A stretch of 64,000 nt of DNA, taken from the NCBI RefSeq assembly GCF_002205645.1, contig NZ_NIOF01000012.1:62001-126000 (forward strand), given 5' to 3'. The stretch is from Roseateles aquatilis. GTDB lineage: Bacteria; Pseudomonadota; Gammaproteobacteria; Burkholderiales; Burkholderiaceae_C. Positions 1 through 6,835 of this stretch are shown here, piece after piece (the stretch's first letter is position 1; every line of letters begins with the position of its first letter). The notes beneath the pieces are model-generated. The model searched no databases. It had not been told where the DNA came from and saw only the letters and a list, made by a program, of their open reading frames with translations. A program made the position numbers and the translations under genes.

Positions 1-429
1 GACCTGCATCACCGCCAGCGTCTTGCCCTGCGTCGGACGGATGGCGCCCGAGGTCAGCGGTATCCAGTCGATCTGCGACTTCATCACGCCAGTCATGGCG
101 CCATGACGCTCGGGGGAACACCAGACCATGCCTTCGGCCCAGGCCGCCAGTTGGCGCAGTTCCTGGACCTTGGGGTGCGTGTCGGCCGCGTCGTCGGGCA
201 GTGGCAGGCCTGACGGGTCGAAGATCCTCACCTCGCCGCCCATGGCCTGCAGCAGGCGGGCCGCCTCGAATGTCGCGAAGCGGCTGTACGAGCGGGCGCG
301 CAGCGAGCCGTAGAGCATCAGGAAGCGGGGGCGGTGCCTTGACGGCTCATGGGCTGCCAGCCGCCCGGCGTCCGGTACATCGAAAAGCTCCGGCAGCAAC
401 GCCGGGAAGGTCTGATCCAGTTCAAGCAC
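1..429 (-). CDS. arsH: ArsH NADPH-dependent FMN reductase (3' end cut by window edge)
   Basis: Partial: only the N-terminal 143 codons lie in the window. The reading contains the ArsH hallmarks [14 protein letters not shown] (FMN-binding loop), [16 protein letters not shown] and [13 protein letters not shown] in the right order. ArsH proteins are flavoproteins that oxidise trivalent organoarsenicals and often close ars operons. I chose the GTG at 429 because it overlaps the acr3 stop (422-424) and no ATG lies closer to the conserved region; this overlap implies translational coupling with acr3. It is the last visible gene of arsR-arsC-arsC-acr3-arsH. Family assignment is firm; start codon is moderately certain. 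Confidence 0.9.
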   Translation of the reverse strand, partial: MLELDQTFPALLPELFDVPDAGRLAAHEPSRHRPRFLMLYGSLRARSYSRFATFEAARLLQAMGGEVRIFDPSGLPLPDDAADTHPKVQELRQLAAWAEGMVWCSPERHGAMTGVMKSQIDWIPLTSGAIRPTQGKTLAVMQV

Positions 430-1501
430 GCAGGGCTCCTCGTTCATACCAGGCTTGCGACCGGTTCACGACGGCGACGACCGCCAGCATCACCGGCACC
501 TCGATCAGCACCCCGACCACCGTCGCCAACGCGGCGCCGGACTGGAAGCCGAAGAGGCTGATGGCCGTGGCCACGGCCAGCTCGAAGAAGTTGCTCGCGC
601 CGATCAGCGCCGACGGACCCGCGATGCAGTGCTTCACGCCCAGCCTGCGGTTGAGCCAGTAGGCCAGGCCGGAGTTCAAGACCACCTGCACGAGGATGGG
701 CACGGCCAGCAAGGCGATGACCAATGGCTGCTCGATGATGCGGTCGCCCTGGAAGGCGAAGAGCAGCACCAGCGTCAGCAGCAGCGCCGCGATCGAGAGC
801 GGACCGAGCCCGGCCGCGACCGCCTGGAAGTGATCGGCGCCGCGACGCAGCAGGCGTCGGCGCCACAGCTGCGACAGGATCACCGGCACGACGATGTACA
901 GACCGACCGAGACCAGCAGCGTGTCCCACGGCACGGTGATGGCGGACAGCCCCAGCAGCAAGGCCACGAGGGGCGCGAAGGCGATGATCATGATGGCGTC
1001 GTTGAGCGCGACCTGCGACAGCGTGAAGTACGGGTCGCCCTTGCACAGCTGGCTCCAGACGAAGACCATCGCCGTGCACGGTGCGGCGGCCAGCAGGATC
1101 AGCCCGGCGATGTAGCTGTCCAGCTGGTCCGCCGGCAGCCACGGGGCGAAGAGCTGCCGCACGAAGATCCAGCCCAGCAGCGCCATCGAGAACGGCTTCA
1201 CGGCCCAGTTGATGAACAGCGTGACGGCGATGCCCCGGGCATGGGCCTTCACCTGGCCCAGCGCCGCGAAGTCGATCTTCAGCAGCATCGGGACGATCAT
1301 CAGCCAGATCAGCAGCCCCACCGGCAGATTGACCTGCGCCACCTCGAACGAAGCGACGGCCCGGAACAAACCGGGGAAGAACTGCCCCAGCGCGACACCG
1401 ACGACGATGCACAGCGCCACCCAGACGCTGAGGTAACGCTCGAAGAAGCCGATGCTCGGCTTCCCGGCGTCGACGGAGGAATCGACTACGGCAGAGGTCA
1501 T
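422..1501 (-). CDS. acr3: ACR3-family arsenite efflux permease
   Basis: A 359-residue integral membrane protein of the ACR3 (BART superfamily) type, with about ten hydrophobic segments. The diagnostic [18 protein letters not shown] segment carries the conserved cysteine involved in arsenite transport, and the N-terminal [14 protein letters not shown] is typical of the family. It would export As(III) made by the two ArsC enzymes encoded upstream. I start it at the ATG at 1501 (MTSAVVDSS); the frame stays open to 1588, but that extension runs through a tandem repeat and the end of arsC. No strong Shine-Dalgarno is visible. Its stop overlaps the arsH start. Confidence 0.95.
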   Translation of the reverse strand: MTSAVVDSSVDAGKPSIGFFERYLSVWVALCIVVGVALGQFFPGLFRAVASFEVAQVNLPVGLLIWLMIVPMLLKIDFAALGQVKAHARGIAVTLFINWAVKPFSMALLGWIFVRQLFAPWLPADQLDSYIAGLILLAAAPCTAMVFVWSQLCKGDPYFTLSQVALNDAIMIIAFAPLVALLLGLSAITVPWDTLLVSVGLYIVVPVILSQLWRRRLLRRGADHFQAVAAGLGPLSIAALLLTLVLLFAFQGDRIIEQPLVIALLAVPILVQVVLNSGLAYWLNRRLGVKHCIAGPSALIGASNFFELAVATAISLFGFQSGAALATVVGVLIEVPVMLAVVAVVNRSQAWYERGALRA

Positions 1502-1536
1502 GGCAGGGATTCGGGGCGTCAGGGAGTGGGGATCGA

Positions 1537-1568
1537 AGCTCGGAGCTCGGAGCTCGGAGCTCGGAGCT
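1537..1568. repeat. Heptanucleotide tandem repeat (AGCTCGG)4 between arsC and acr3
   Basis: Four exact copies of AGCTCGG occupy 1537-1564, followed by a partial AGCT. The whole block reads as an inverted repeat because its edges are GAAGCTC (1535-1541) and GAGCTTC (1564-1570). It sits in the arsC-acr3 junction and touches the arsC stop, so its transcript could form a stem between the two coding regions. A different heptamer array lies upstream of arsR. Confidence 0.9.
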
Positions 1569-2057
1569 TCAGGAGGTGGAGATAGCATGCAGCGCCTGCT
1601 GCAGTTCAGCGTCGCTCATGGTGTCCAGCGGCAGCAGCGCCAGTTGCAGCATCCGGTAGCCGATGGCGTCGCGGGTCAGCTCGAAGGCCTGCGGCTTGTC
1701 CGCCTCGGGCGCGTTCGACGGGTCGGCGTAGCCCCAGTGCACCTTCACCGGGCTGCCCGGCCAGTACGGGCATTGCTCCGCCGCGGCGCTGTCGCAGACG
1801 GTGATGACGGCACGCATCCGTGGCGCGCCCTCGGCGATGAATTCGTCCCAGCTTTTGCTCCGACAGCCGTCGGTGTCGATGCCGGCCTTGGCCAGCGCCT
1901 GCAAGGCATGCGGGTTGACGCGGCCGCTCGGCGCGCTGCCGGCGCTGAAGGCCCGGATATCCCGGCCCAGACGCCGGGCCCAGTGGTTCAGCAGGCCCTC
2001 GCTCAGCACGCTGCGGGCCGAGTTGTGGGTACACAGGATGAGCACGTTGGTGGTCAT
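1569..2057 (-). CDS. arsC: Arsenate reductase, LMW-phosphatase (thioredoxin-type) fold, copy 2
   Basis: A 162-residue protein with the phosphatase-like P-loop CTHNSARS beginning at Cys9, the downstream cysteine pair in VCDSAAAEQCP (C-x7-C), and the WGYADPS segment typical of ArsC/Wzb-like arsenate reductases. Such enzymes reduce arsenate to arsenite through an intramolecular disulfide cascade, giving the substrate for Acr3. It follows the first arsC by 3 bases (stop at 2061, start at 2057). The two copies are clearly paralogous but diverged, e.g. CTHN versus CTGN in the P-loop. Retaining both suggests different reductant or oxyanion preference; that is inference. Confidence 0.93.
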   Translation of the reverse strand: MTTNVLILCTHNSARSVLSEGLLNHWARRLGRDIRAFSAGSAPSGRVNPHALQALAKAGIDTDGCRSKSWDEFIAEGAPRMRAVITVCDSAAAEQCPYWPGSPVKVHWGYADPSNAPEADKPQAFELTRDAIGYRMLQLALLPLDTMSDAELQQALHAISTS

Positions 2058-2060
2058 GAT

Positions 2061-2555
2061 TCAGCGTGTCCCGATGTGCCGGACTTCGTTGTGAATGGCC
2101 ATGGCGTCCAGGGTCTGGAGCGGCAAGGCCATCATCAATTCCAGGCGGCGCTTCATCGTCACGGCCGCGGCGCGGAAGGCTTGCTGCTTCGCGTCTTCGC
2201 TGCCTTCGACCGCGGCGGGGTCGGGCAGTCCCCAATGCGCGGTCAGCGGCTGGCCCGGCCAGACGGGACAGACCTCGCCAGCGGCCTGGTCGCAGACGGT
2301 GAACACGAAGTCCATCACGGGGGCCCCTGGCCGGGCAAACTCCTCCCAGCTCTTGCTGCGCAATCCATCCGTGGCAATGCCCAGGTCGCGCAGCGCCTTC
2401 AACGCCAGCGGATGCACCTCGCCCCTCGGTTCACTGCCGGCCGAGAAGGCGTGAAAACGCCCATGGCCCATGCGGTTGAGCAGCCCTTCCGCGAGGATGG
2501 AACGCGCGGAGTTTCCCGTGCAGATGAACAGCACGTTGTAGACCTTCGATGCCAT
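2061..2555 (-). CDS. arsC: Arsenate reductase, LMW-phosphatase (thioredoxin-type) fold, copy 1
   Basis: A 164-residue ArsC with P-loop CTGNSARS (Cys12 to Ser19), the KSWEEF and GAPVMDFVFTVCD segments, a C-x7-C cysteine pair in VCDQAAGEVCP, and HWGLPDPA. It reduces As(V) to As(III). A GAAGGAAT ribosome-binding site precedes the ATG. It is the first structural gene after arsR (13-bp gap) and is followed almost directly by a second arsC. Both copies keep the nucleophilic cysteine and the resolving pair, so both look catalytically intact. Confidence 0.94.
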   Translation of the reverse strand: MASKVYNVLFICTGNSARSILAEGLLNRMGHGRFHAFSAGSEPRGEVHPLALKALRDLGIATDGLRSKSWEEFARPGAPVMDFVFTVCDQAAGEVCPVWPGQPLTAHWGLPDPAAVEGSEDAKQQAFRAAAVTMKRRLELMMALPLQTLDAMAIHNEVRHIGTR

Positions 2556-2568
2556 GGGTATTCCTTCT

Positions 2569-2895
2569 TCAGCAGCCGCAGTTCGTCGACGTTGATTCCA
2601 CGGCGCATGCCGCGCCCTGGCAGCAGTTTTCCGTGAGGTAGCCCAGCAGCTCGTTCATGCGCCCGTAGGCGGCGCGATAGATGAGGTTGCGGCTCGAGCG
2701 CTCCTGCGACACGAGGCCCGACGCCACCAGTTCCTTGAGGTGGAAGGACAGCGTCGCGGCCGGAACGCCGAGCGCCTCTTGAATCGCGCCGGGCGTCAGC
2801 CCCGTCTCGCCGACGACGACAAGCGCGCGGAACACCTGCAGGCGCAGCGGCTGCGCCAGGGCTCCCAGCGCGCGGACAACATCGTTTTCTTCCAT
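2569..2895 (-). CDS. arsR: ArsR/SmtB-family arsenic-responsive repressor
   Basis: A 108-residue winged-helix protein: ALGALAQPLRLQVFRAL (first helices), then GAIQEALGVPAATLSFHLKEL (recognition helix) and the wing SQERSSRNLIYR. There is no ELCVCDL-type cysteine motif in helix 3; instead the C-terminus has a cysteine cluster (NCCQGAAC and NCGC), a layout known in ArsR proteins where arsenite is bound by cysteines outside helix 3. It heads the arsC-arsC-acr3-arsH operon and should repress it from the palindrome at 2898-2913. The -10 element lies only about 7 bases upstream of the ATG, hinting at a leaderless transcript. Confidence 0.93.
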   Translation of the reverse strand: MEENDVVRALGALAQPLRLQVFRALVVVGETGLTPGAIQEALGVPAATLSFHLKELVASGLVSQERSSRNLIYRAAYGRMNELLGYLTENCCQGAACAVESTSTNCGC

Positions 2896-2897
2896 AT

Positions 2898-2930
2898 TTC
2901 GATAATAGTCGAATTATTGAATAGAGGCAA
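2898..2930 (-). promoter_or_regulatory. ars operon promoter with overlapping ArsR operator
   Basis: On the minus strand TTGCCT (2925-2930) and TATTAT (2902-2907) are separated by exactly 17 bp, a good sigma-70 promoter. The inverted repeat TTCGA-TAATAG-TCGAA (2898-2913) covers the -10 box, as expected of a repressor operator. The segment is AT-rich in an otherwise very GC-rich window. Predicted transcription start is at or within a base or two of the arsR ATG at 2895. Confidence 0.75.
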
Positions 2931-2945
2931 GGCGGTCATCGCGAC

Positions 2946-3000
2946 GAGCCGCGAGCCGCGAGCCGCGAGCCGCGAGCCGCGCTCGATGCTCGATGCTCGA
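2946..3000. repeat. Two adjoining heptamer arrays: (GAGCCGC)5 then (GCTCGAT)2.9
   Basis: Five exact GAGCCGC units run from 2946 to 2980, immediately followed by GCTCGAT at 2981 and 2988 and GCTCGA at 2995. They lie between the ars promoter and the end of the next gene (a LysR regulator, stop at 3038). The seven-base period matches the AGCTCGG array at 1537, though the sequence differs, suggesting slippage-prone intergenic microsatellites. Confidence 0.9.
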
Positions 3001-3037
3001 CGCCCCGAGGCCGGGGCTCCGGCTCCGTTTTGGCCAA

Positions 3038-3946
3038 TCAGCCCGAGGCGGACTGCGCCATCAGTTCATCCACCCAGTCGATGAACACCCGCAGCTTCGC
3101 GCTGACATGCCGGTTCGGCGGAAAGGCCACGTACATCGGCATCGGGTCGAAGCGCCAATCGCCGAACAGTGGCGCCAGCTCGCCGCGCGCCGCATGCGGC
3201 TCGGCCATGTAGCGCGGCAGCCAGAGCACGCCCATGCCCGCCAGCCCCGCGGCCAGGTACGCGTTGCCGTCGTCGACGGCCACGACGTAACGCCCCTGCA
3301 CCGCCAGGTGCTCGCCCTCGCGCCGCATCGCGATCGGTGCCACCTTGCCGGTGCGGGTGCTCAGGAAACCGACGACGCGGTGATGCGCGTCCTCCAACTC
3401 GCGCGGATGGGTCGGCATGCCGGCGCGTTCCAGGTACGACGGCGCGGCGTACACGCCAAGCTGCAACTCCCCGACGCGACGCGCCATCAGCGAGGCATCG
3501 GTCAGCTCGCCGCCGCGCAGCACGCAGTCCACGTTGTCGCCGATCAGGTCGACCCTGCGGTCGCTGACGCCCAGGTCGAACTGGATGTCCGGATAACGCG
3601 CGTGGAAGGCCGGCAACGCGGGCACCAGGATCATCCGCGCGAAGGGGCTGGGCACGTCCACGCGCAACCGGCCCCGCGGGGTGGACAGCGCGCTCGACAG
3701 GCCGGTATCGGCGTCCTCCAGGTCGGCCAGCACACGCACCACGCGCTCGTAATACGCGGCGCCGTCGGCCGTGACCTTGACCTGCCGCGTGGTGCGGTTC
3801 AGCAGCTTCACGCGCAGCCGCGCTTCCAGTTGCTGGATGAGCTGCGTCACCGTGGTCTTGCTCATGTGCAGCGTCTGCGCCGCCTTGGTGAAGCTGCCCG
3901 CCTCCACCACGCGGGCGAATGCCTGCAGCGCATCGAAACGGTCCAT
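3038..3946 (-). CDS. LysR-family transcriptional regulator
   Basis: 302 residues. The N-terminal HTH is clear (MDRFDALQAFARVVEAGSFT, then AAQTLHMSKTTVTQLIQQLE), followed by a LysR substrate-binding domain with PRGRLRVDVPSPFARMILVP and DCVLRGG. It belongs to the CrgA/YafC-like subgroup. I start it at ATG 3946; the frame is open far upstream but only as a shadow of other genes. It is divergent from the RidA gene at 4076, and a perfect palindrome with a T-N11-A core lies between them (3966-3984), so it probably controls that gene and itself. Ligand unknown. Confidence 0.93.
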   Translation of the reverse strand: MDRFDALQAFARVVEAGSFTKAAQTLHMSKTTVTQLIQQLEARLRVKLLNRTTRQVKVTADGAAYYERVVRVLADLEDADTGLSSALSTPRGRLRVDVPSPFARMILVPALPAFHARYPDIQFDLGVSDRRVDLIGDNVDCVLRGGELTDASLMARRVGELQLGVYAAPSYLERAGMPTHPRELEDAHHRVVGFLSTRTGKVAPIAMRREGEHLAVQGRYVVAVDDGNAYLAAGLAGMGVLWLPRYMAEPHAARGELAPLFGDWRFDPMPMYVAFPPNRHVSAKLRVFIDWVDELMAQSASG

Positions 3947-3965
3947 GCCACGTGCCCTCGAAGAT

Positions 3966-3984
3966 TGTTTGGCGAATCCAAACA
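3966..3984. promoter_or_regulatory. Candidate LysR operator between divergent lysR and ridA
   Basis: Perfect 7-bp inverted repeat TGTTTGG-CGAAT-CCAAACA. Its centre satisfies the LysR T-N11-A rule (T3969 to A3981). It is 20 bp upstream of the lysR start and 92 bp upstream of the RidA start, the usual place for a LysR recognition-binding site. Confidence 0.7.
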
Positions 3985-4075
3985 GTGATTGTGCGACCTG
4001 CCTGTTTATCGGCGGCGGCCGGCCTCCTAGAGTTCCGTCCATCCTTTCACTTCCGCCTTCGAGGCCCCCTTTGCC

Positions 4076-4486
4076 ATGTCCACACGCGACGTCGTTTTCC
4101 CCTCCGGTCGCCAGGCACTCTACGAGCGCAACCGCTACTCGCCGGCCATTCGTTCCCATGGCTTCCTGTTCGTCTCCGGCCAGGTGGGCAGCCGCCCCGA
4201 CGGCTCGCCGGAGCCCGACCTGGCGGCGCAAGTCCGCCTTGCCTTCGACAACCTGAACGCGATCCTGGCGGCGGCCGGCTGCAGCTTCCGGGACGTGGTC
4301 GACGTGACGGTGTTCATCGTCGACCCGGAGACGCGTTTCGAGCCCATCTGGCAGGTGGTCGGCGAGTACTGGGGCGAGGCACCCCATCCCACGCTGACCG
4401 GCATCGGCGTGACCTGGCTCTACGGCTTCCAGTTCGAGATCAAGGTGATCGCGAAGCTGCCCGACACCGCGACCGTCGCGGCCTGA
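4076..4486 (+). CDS. RidA/YjgF/UK114-family protein
   Basis: 136 residues of the RidA fold: SHGFLFVSGQVGSRPDG, then AFDNLNAILAAAGCSFRDVV and DVTVFIVD. RidA proteins hydrolyse reactive enamine/imine intermediates, but canonical RidA keeps an arginine in a C-terminal motif of the R-x-x-V-E type; here the region reads GFQFEIKVIAKL and lacks an obvious equivalent, so this is more likely one of the Rid1-7 paralogue groups of unknown substrate. Controlled presumably by the divergent LysR at 3038-3946. A second RidA/LysR pair occurs at 27154-28617. Confidence 0.88.
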   Translation: MSTRDVVFPSGRQALYERNRYSPAIRSHGFLFVSGQVGSRPDGSPEPDLAAQVRLAFDNLNAILAAAGCSFRDVVDVTVFIVDPETRFEPIWQVVGEYWGEAPHPTLTGIGVTWLYGFQFEIKVIAKLPDTATVAA

Positions 4487-4509
4487 TGCGGCCGGCGCGC
4501 CGGCGAGGC

Positions 4510-5490
4510 TCAGCCCCGGGCACGCGCCTTCGCGGCCTTGCGTCCCCGCGCTTCCGCCGCGGCCAGTTCCTTGGCGCCGAGCGTGAACTCGGCGCTGTCG
4601 GTCAGGCGCGCGATCGCCAGCTCGATGAAGGCTCGCACGCGCGAGGGCTGCGCCGAGCGGCTGCCGTAGTACAGGTGCAGGCTCATGTGATCGGCCATGT
4701 GCGGCGTCAGCAGCGGCACCAGCCGGCCCGACCGGATGTGCGCCGCCGCCGTCACGCCGGTCAGCACGCCGATGACCTGGCCGGCCATCACGGCGTCGAT
4801 CTCCAGGTCCTCGTCGTTGGTGAACAGGGCCGGCACCACCTCGTGATCGACGATCGCGTCGCCGATCTTCAGGTGCCAGGGCACCACCCGCCCGGTCACC
4901 GGATGACGGAAGGCGCTGCAGCGATGCTGGCCCAGGTCCTCCAGTCCGGCGGGCGCGCCGTGGCGCTCCAGGTAGGCGGGCGCGGCGCAGATGATCAGCT
5001 GCAGCGGGAACAGCCGCCGCGCGACCACGCCCTCCGCCGCCGACGCGCCGATGCGGAAGCCGACGTCGACCCGGTCCTCGACCCAGTTGCCGATGCGGTC
5101 GTCCAGCTGGACGTCGGGCTGGATGTCGGGATGCGCCTGGCAGAACTCGTCGAGCAGCGACCAGATCACCGGCCGGAAGGTCGAGCGCGGGCCGATGATG
5201 CGCAACGGGCCGGCGATGTCGTCCCGGGCCAGGCGCACGCCCTGCAGCGCCCGTTGCAGCGCGTAGGTCGGCGGACGCACGGCATCGAGCAGCTGCTGCC
5301 CCTCCGCCGTCAGCGCCATGTTGCGCGTCGTGCGATGGAACAGCCGCACGCCCAGGTGCTGCTCCAGTTGCGCCAGCGCCTGGCTGGCGGCCTGCGGCGT
5401 GACGCCTTGCGTCGCGGCGGCCTTGCGCAGGCTGCCCTGCTCGGCGGTCTGGATGAAGATTCCGATGGCGCGGAGTTCGTTGATCGGCAT
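4510..5490 (-). CDS. LysR-family transcriptional regulator
   Basis: 326 residues with an N-terminal HTH (MPINELRAIGIFIQTAEQGS, AAATQGVTPQAASQALAQLE) and a C-terminal effector-binding domain (GPLRIIGPRSTFRPVIW; DVGFRIGASAAEGVVARRLF). The C-terminal tail (KELAAAEARGRKAAKARARG) is a basic Ala/Lys/Arg extension not needed by the family. It is convergent with the RidA gene and divergent from the cupin gene at 5632, with an 11-bp direct repeat in the shared intergenic region, making the cupin gene its probable target. Confidence 0.92.
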   Translation of the reverse strand: MPINELRAIGIFIQTAEQGSLRKAAATQGVTPQAASQALAQLEQHLGVRLFHRTTRNMALTAEGQQLLDAVRPPTYALQRALQGVRLARDDIAGPLRIIGPRSTFRPVIWSLLDEFCQAHPDIQPDVQLDDRIGNWVEDRVDVGFRIGASAAEGVVARRLFPLQLIICAAPAYLERHGAPAGLEDLGQHRCSAFRHPVTGRVVPWHLKIGDAIVDHEVVPALFTNDEDLEIDAVMAGQVIGVLTGVTAAAHIRSGRLVPLLTPHMADHMSLHLYYGSRSAQPSRVRAFIELAIARLTDSAEFTLGAKELAAAEARGRKAAKARARG

Positions 5491-5535
5491 GGCGCGGGAT
5501 CTTATCCCCGCGGCCCTGCTTCATTGGCAACTCCA

Positions 5536-5580
5536 GCTTGTCAATCCTTCAATGATCCAGGGGCTAGTGGCTTGTCAATC
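5536..5580. promoter_or_regulatory. Paired 11-bp direct repeats between divergent lysR and cupin genes
   Basis: GCTTGTCAATC occurs at 5536-5546 and again at 5570-5580, 34 bp apart start to start (about three helical turns). The pair sits in the 141-bp gap between the LysR start (5490) and the cupin start (5632), a plausible regulator docking arrangement. No independent consensus match. Confidence 0.5.
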
Positions 5581-5631
5581 GGCTGCCTACATTGAAGCCG
5601 TGCATCGCATCGTTTCATCGAAGGACACCCC

Positions 5632-6195
5632 ATGGTCATGAAGACTCGCGGCGACGCCGCTCAAGCCGCCACGCGGCACGCGCTGGGCGCGTTGCTCGTC
5701 ACCGGCGCGGCCGCCGGCGCCGCGCCGGCGGAGGTCGAGGCGGCGCCGAGTCCCGGCGCGCCGGCGATCTCGACGACGGTCGCCAACCTCACCCGCCCGC
5801 ACGAGCGCGCCGCGTTCGACGGGCCGGCGGACTACTTCACCGGTCGGGTGCGCGTCGAGATGCTGCTCACGGCCCACGCGCCGGCGCGCGCCTCGGGCGC
5901 CTCGGTGACCTTCCAGCCCGGCGCTCGCACCGCCTGGCACACGCACCCGCTCGGGCAGACGCTGATCGTCACCGCAGGCGTCGGCCTGGTGCAGTTCCAG
6001 GACGGCCCCATCCGCGAGATGCGCGTCGGCGACGTCGTCTGGATCCCGCCTAGCGTGAAGCACTGGCACGGCGCGTCGCCCGGCGCGGCGATGACCCACA
6101 TCGCCATCGCTGAGGAAGTGGCCGGCAGCCCGGTCACCTGGCTGGAGCAGGTCAGCGACGCGCAGTACGCGGGCCCCGCGCAAGCCTTGCCCTGA
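5632..6195 (+). CDS. Exported cupin-domain protein
   Basis: 187 residues. A weak N-terminal signal-like segment ([19 protein letters not shown]) is followed by a single cupin barrel: motif 1 [20 protein letters not shown] (G-x5-H-x-H) and motif 2 [15 protein letters not shown]. These histidines would bind one metal. Single-domain cupins with the preceding [20 protein letters not shown] segment resemble carboxymuconolactone-decarboxylase-associated or quercetinase-like cupins; substrate is not readable. GAAGGAC upstream supports the ATG at 5632. Likely regulated by the divergent LysR. Confidence 0.85.
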   Translation: MVMKTRGDAAQAATRHALGALLVTGAAAGAAPAEVEAAPSPGAPAISTTVANLTRPHERAAFDGPADYFTGRVRVEMLLTAHAPARASGASVTFQPGARTAWHTHPLGQTLIVTAGVGLVQFQDGPIREMRVGDVVWIPPSVKHWHGASPGAAMTHIAIAEEVAGSPVTWLEQVSDAQYAGPAQALP

Positions 6196-6275
6196 CCCAG
6201 GCCCTCGGCGTCCGGCGGGATCGCCGCATGGCCGTCTGACGCCCACCCCGGATTGGCCCGATGGCGCGCTCCAAT

Positions 6276-6294
6276 GCAAATTGTTATCATTTGC
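6276..6294 (+). promoter_or_regulatory. Fur box upstream of the ECF sigma factor
   Basis: Inverted repeat GCAAAT-TGTTATC-ATTTGC, 19 bp, resembling the Fur consensus (core ATnATnATCATT with AT-rich arms). It lies 42 bp before the sigma-factor ATG at 6337 in locally AT-rich DNA. It would put the whole iron locus under iron-Fur repression through the sigma factor. No second comparable box was seen before the later genes of the locus. Confidence 0.75.
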
Positions 6295-6336
6295 GCCTTT
6301 CGCCTCCGAGCGCCTGCTCCTCACCCGTCCGGCCCC

Positions 6337-6834
6337 ATGCGATCCGATTCCAGTCAAGCCTTTGGCGCGCTCTATGCCGACCACCATGGTTGGCTGCGCG
6401 GCGTGTTGAGCAAGAAGCTGGGCTGCCGCCATCGCGCCGAGGACCTGACCCACGACACCTTCCTGAAGGTGCTCGCGAACAAGGCGATGCAGAGCCTGCA
6501 GGAACCGCGCGCCTTCCTGACCACCGTCGCCCACGGGCTGGTGGTGTCGCTGTGGCGTCGGCAGGACCTGGAGCGCGCCTACATCGACGCGCTGCAGGTG
6601 CAGGGGCAGACGCTGCACGGCTCGCCCGAGGCGCGCGCCGAGGCGGTCCAGGCGCTGGTCGAGATCGATGAGCTGCTCGACGGCCTGCCGCCCAAGGCGA
6701 GCCGCGCCTTCCTGATGGCGCAGCTGGACGGGCTCACCTATGCCGAGATCGCCGAGGAGCTGGGCGTCTCCGACCGCATGGTCAAGAAGTACATGGCGCA
6801 GGTGATGGACAAGCTGCTGCGCCGGAGCAACTGA
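6337..6834 (+). CDS. FecI-type ECF sigma factor
   Basis: 165 residues. Sigma region 2 (AFGALYADHHGWLRGVLSKK, RAEDLTHDTFLKVL) and region 4 (LPPKASRAFLMAQLDGLTYA, EIAEELGVSDRMVKKYMAQV) are intact and of the iron-starvation FecI group. I start at ATG 6337; upstream in-frame sequence runs through the Fur box. It is followed one base later by a FecR gene and then a TonB-dependent receptor with an STN domain, the classical cell-surface signalling trio: receptor senses a ferric siderophore, FecR relays, sigma transcribes the receptor. Confidence 0.95.
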   Translation: MRSDSSQAFGALYADHHGWLRGVLSKKLGCRHRAEDLTHDTFLKVLANKAMQSLQEPRAFLTTVAHGLVVSLWRRQDLERAYIDALQVQGQTLHGSPEARAEAVQALVEIDELLDGLPPKASRAFLMAQLDGLTYAEIAEELGVSDRMVKKYMAQVMDKLLRRSN

Positions 6835-6835
6835 C

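Noticed and set aside
3947-5530. A long upstream extension of the LysR gene at 3038-3946
   Set aside because: The extension only reads through the divergent ridA gene and another LysR in the wrong frame; the HTH starts exactly at ATG 3946.
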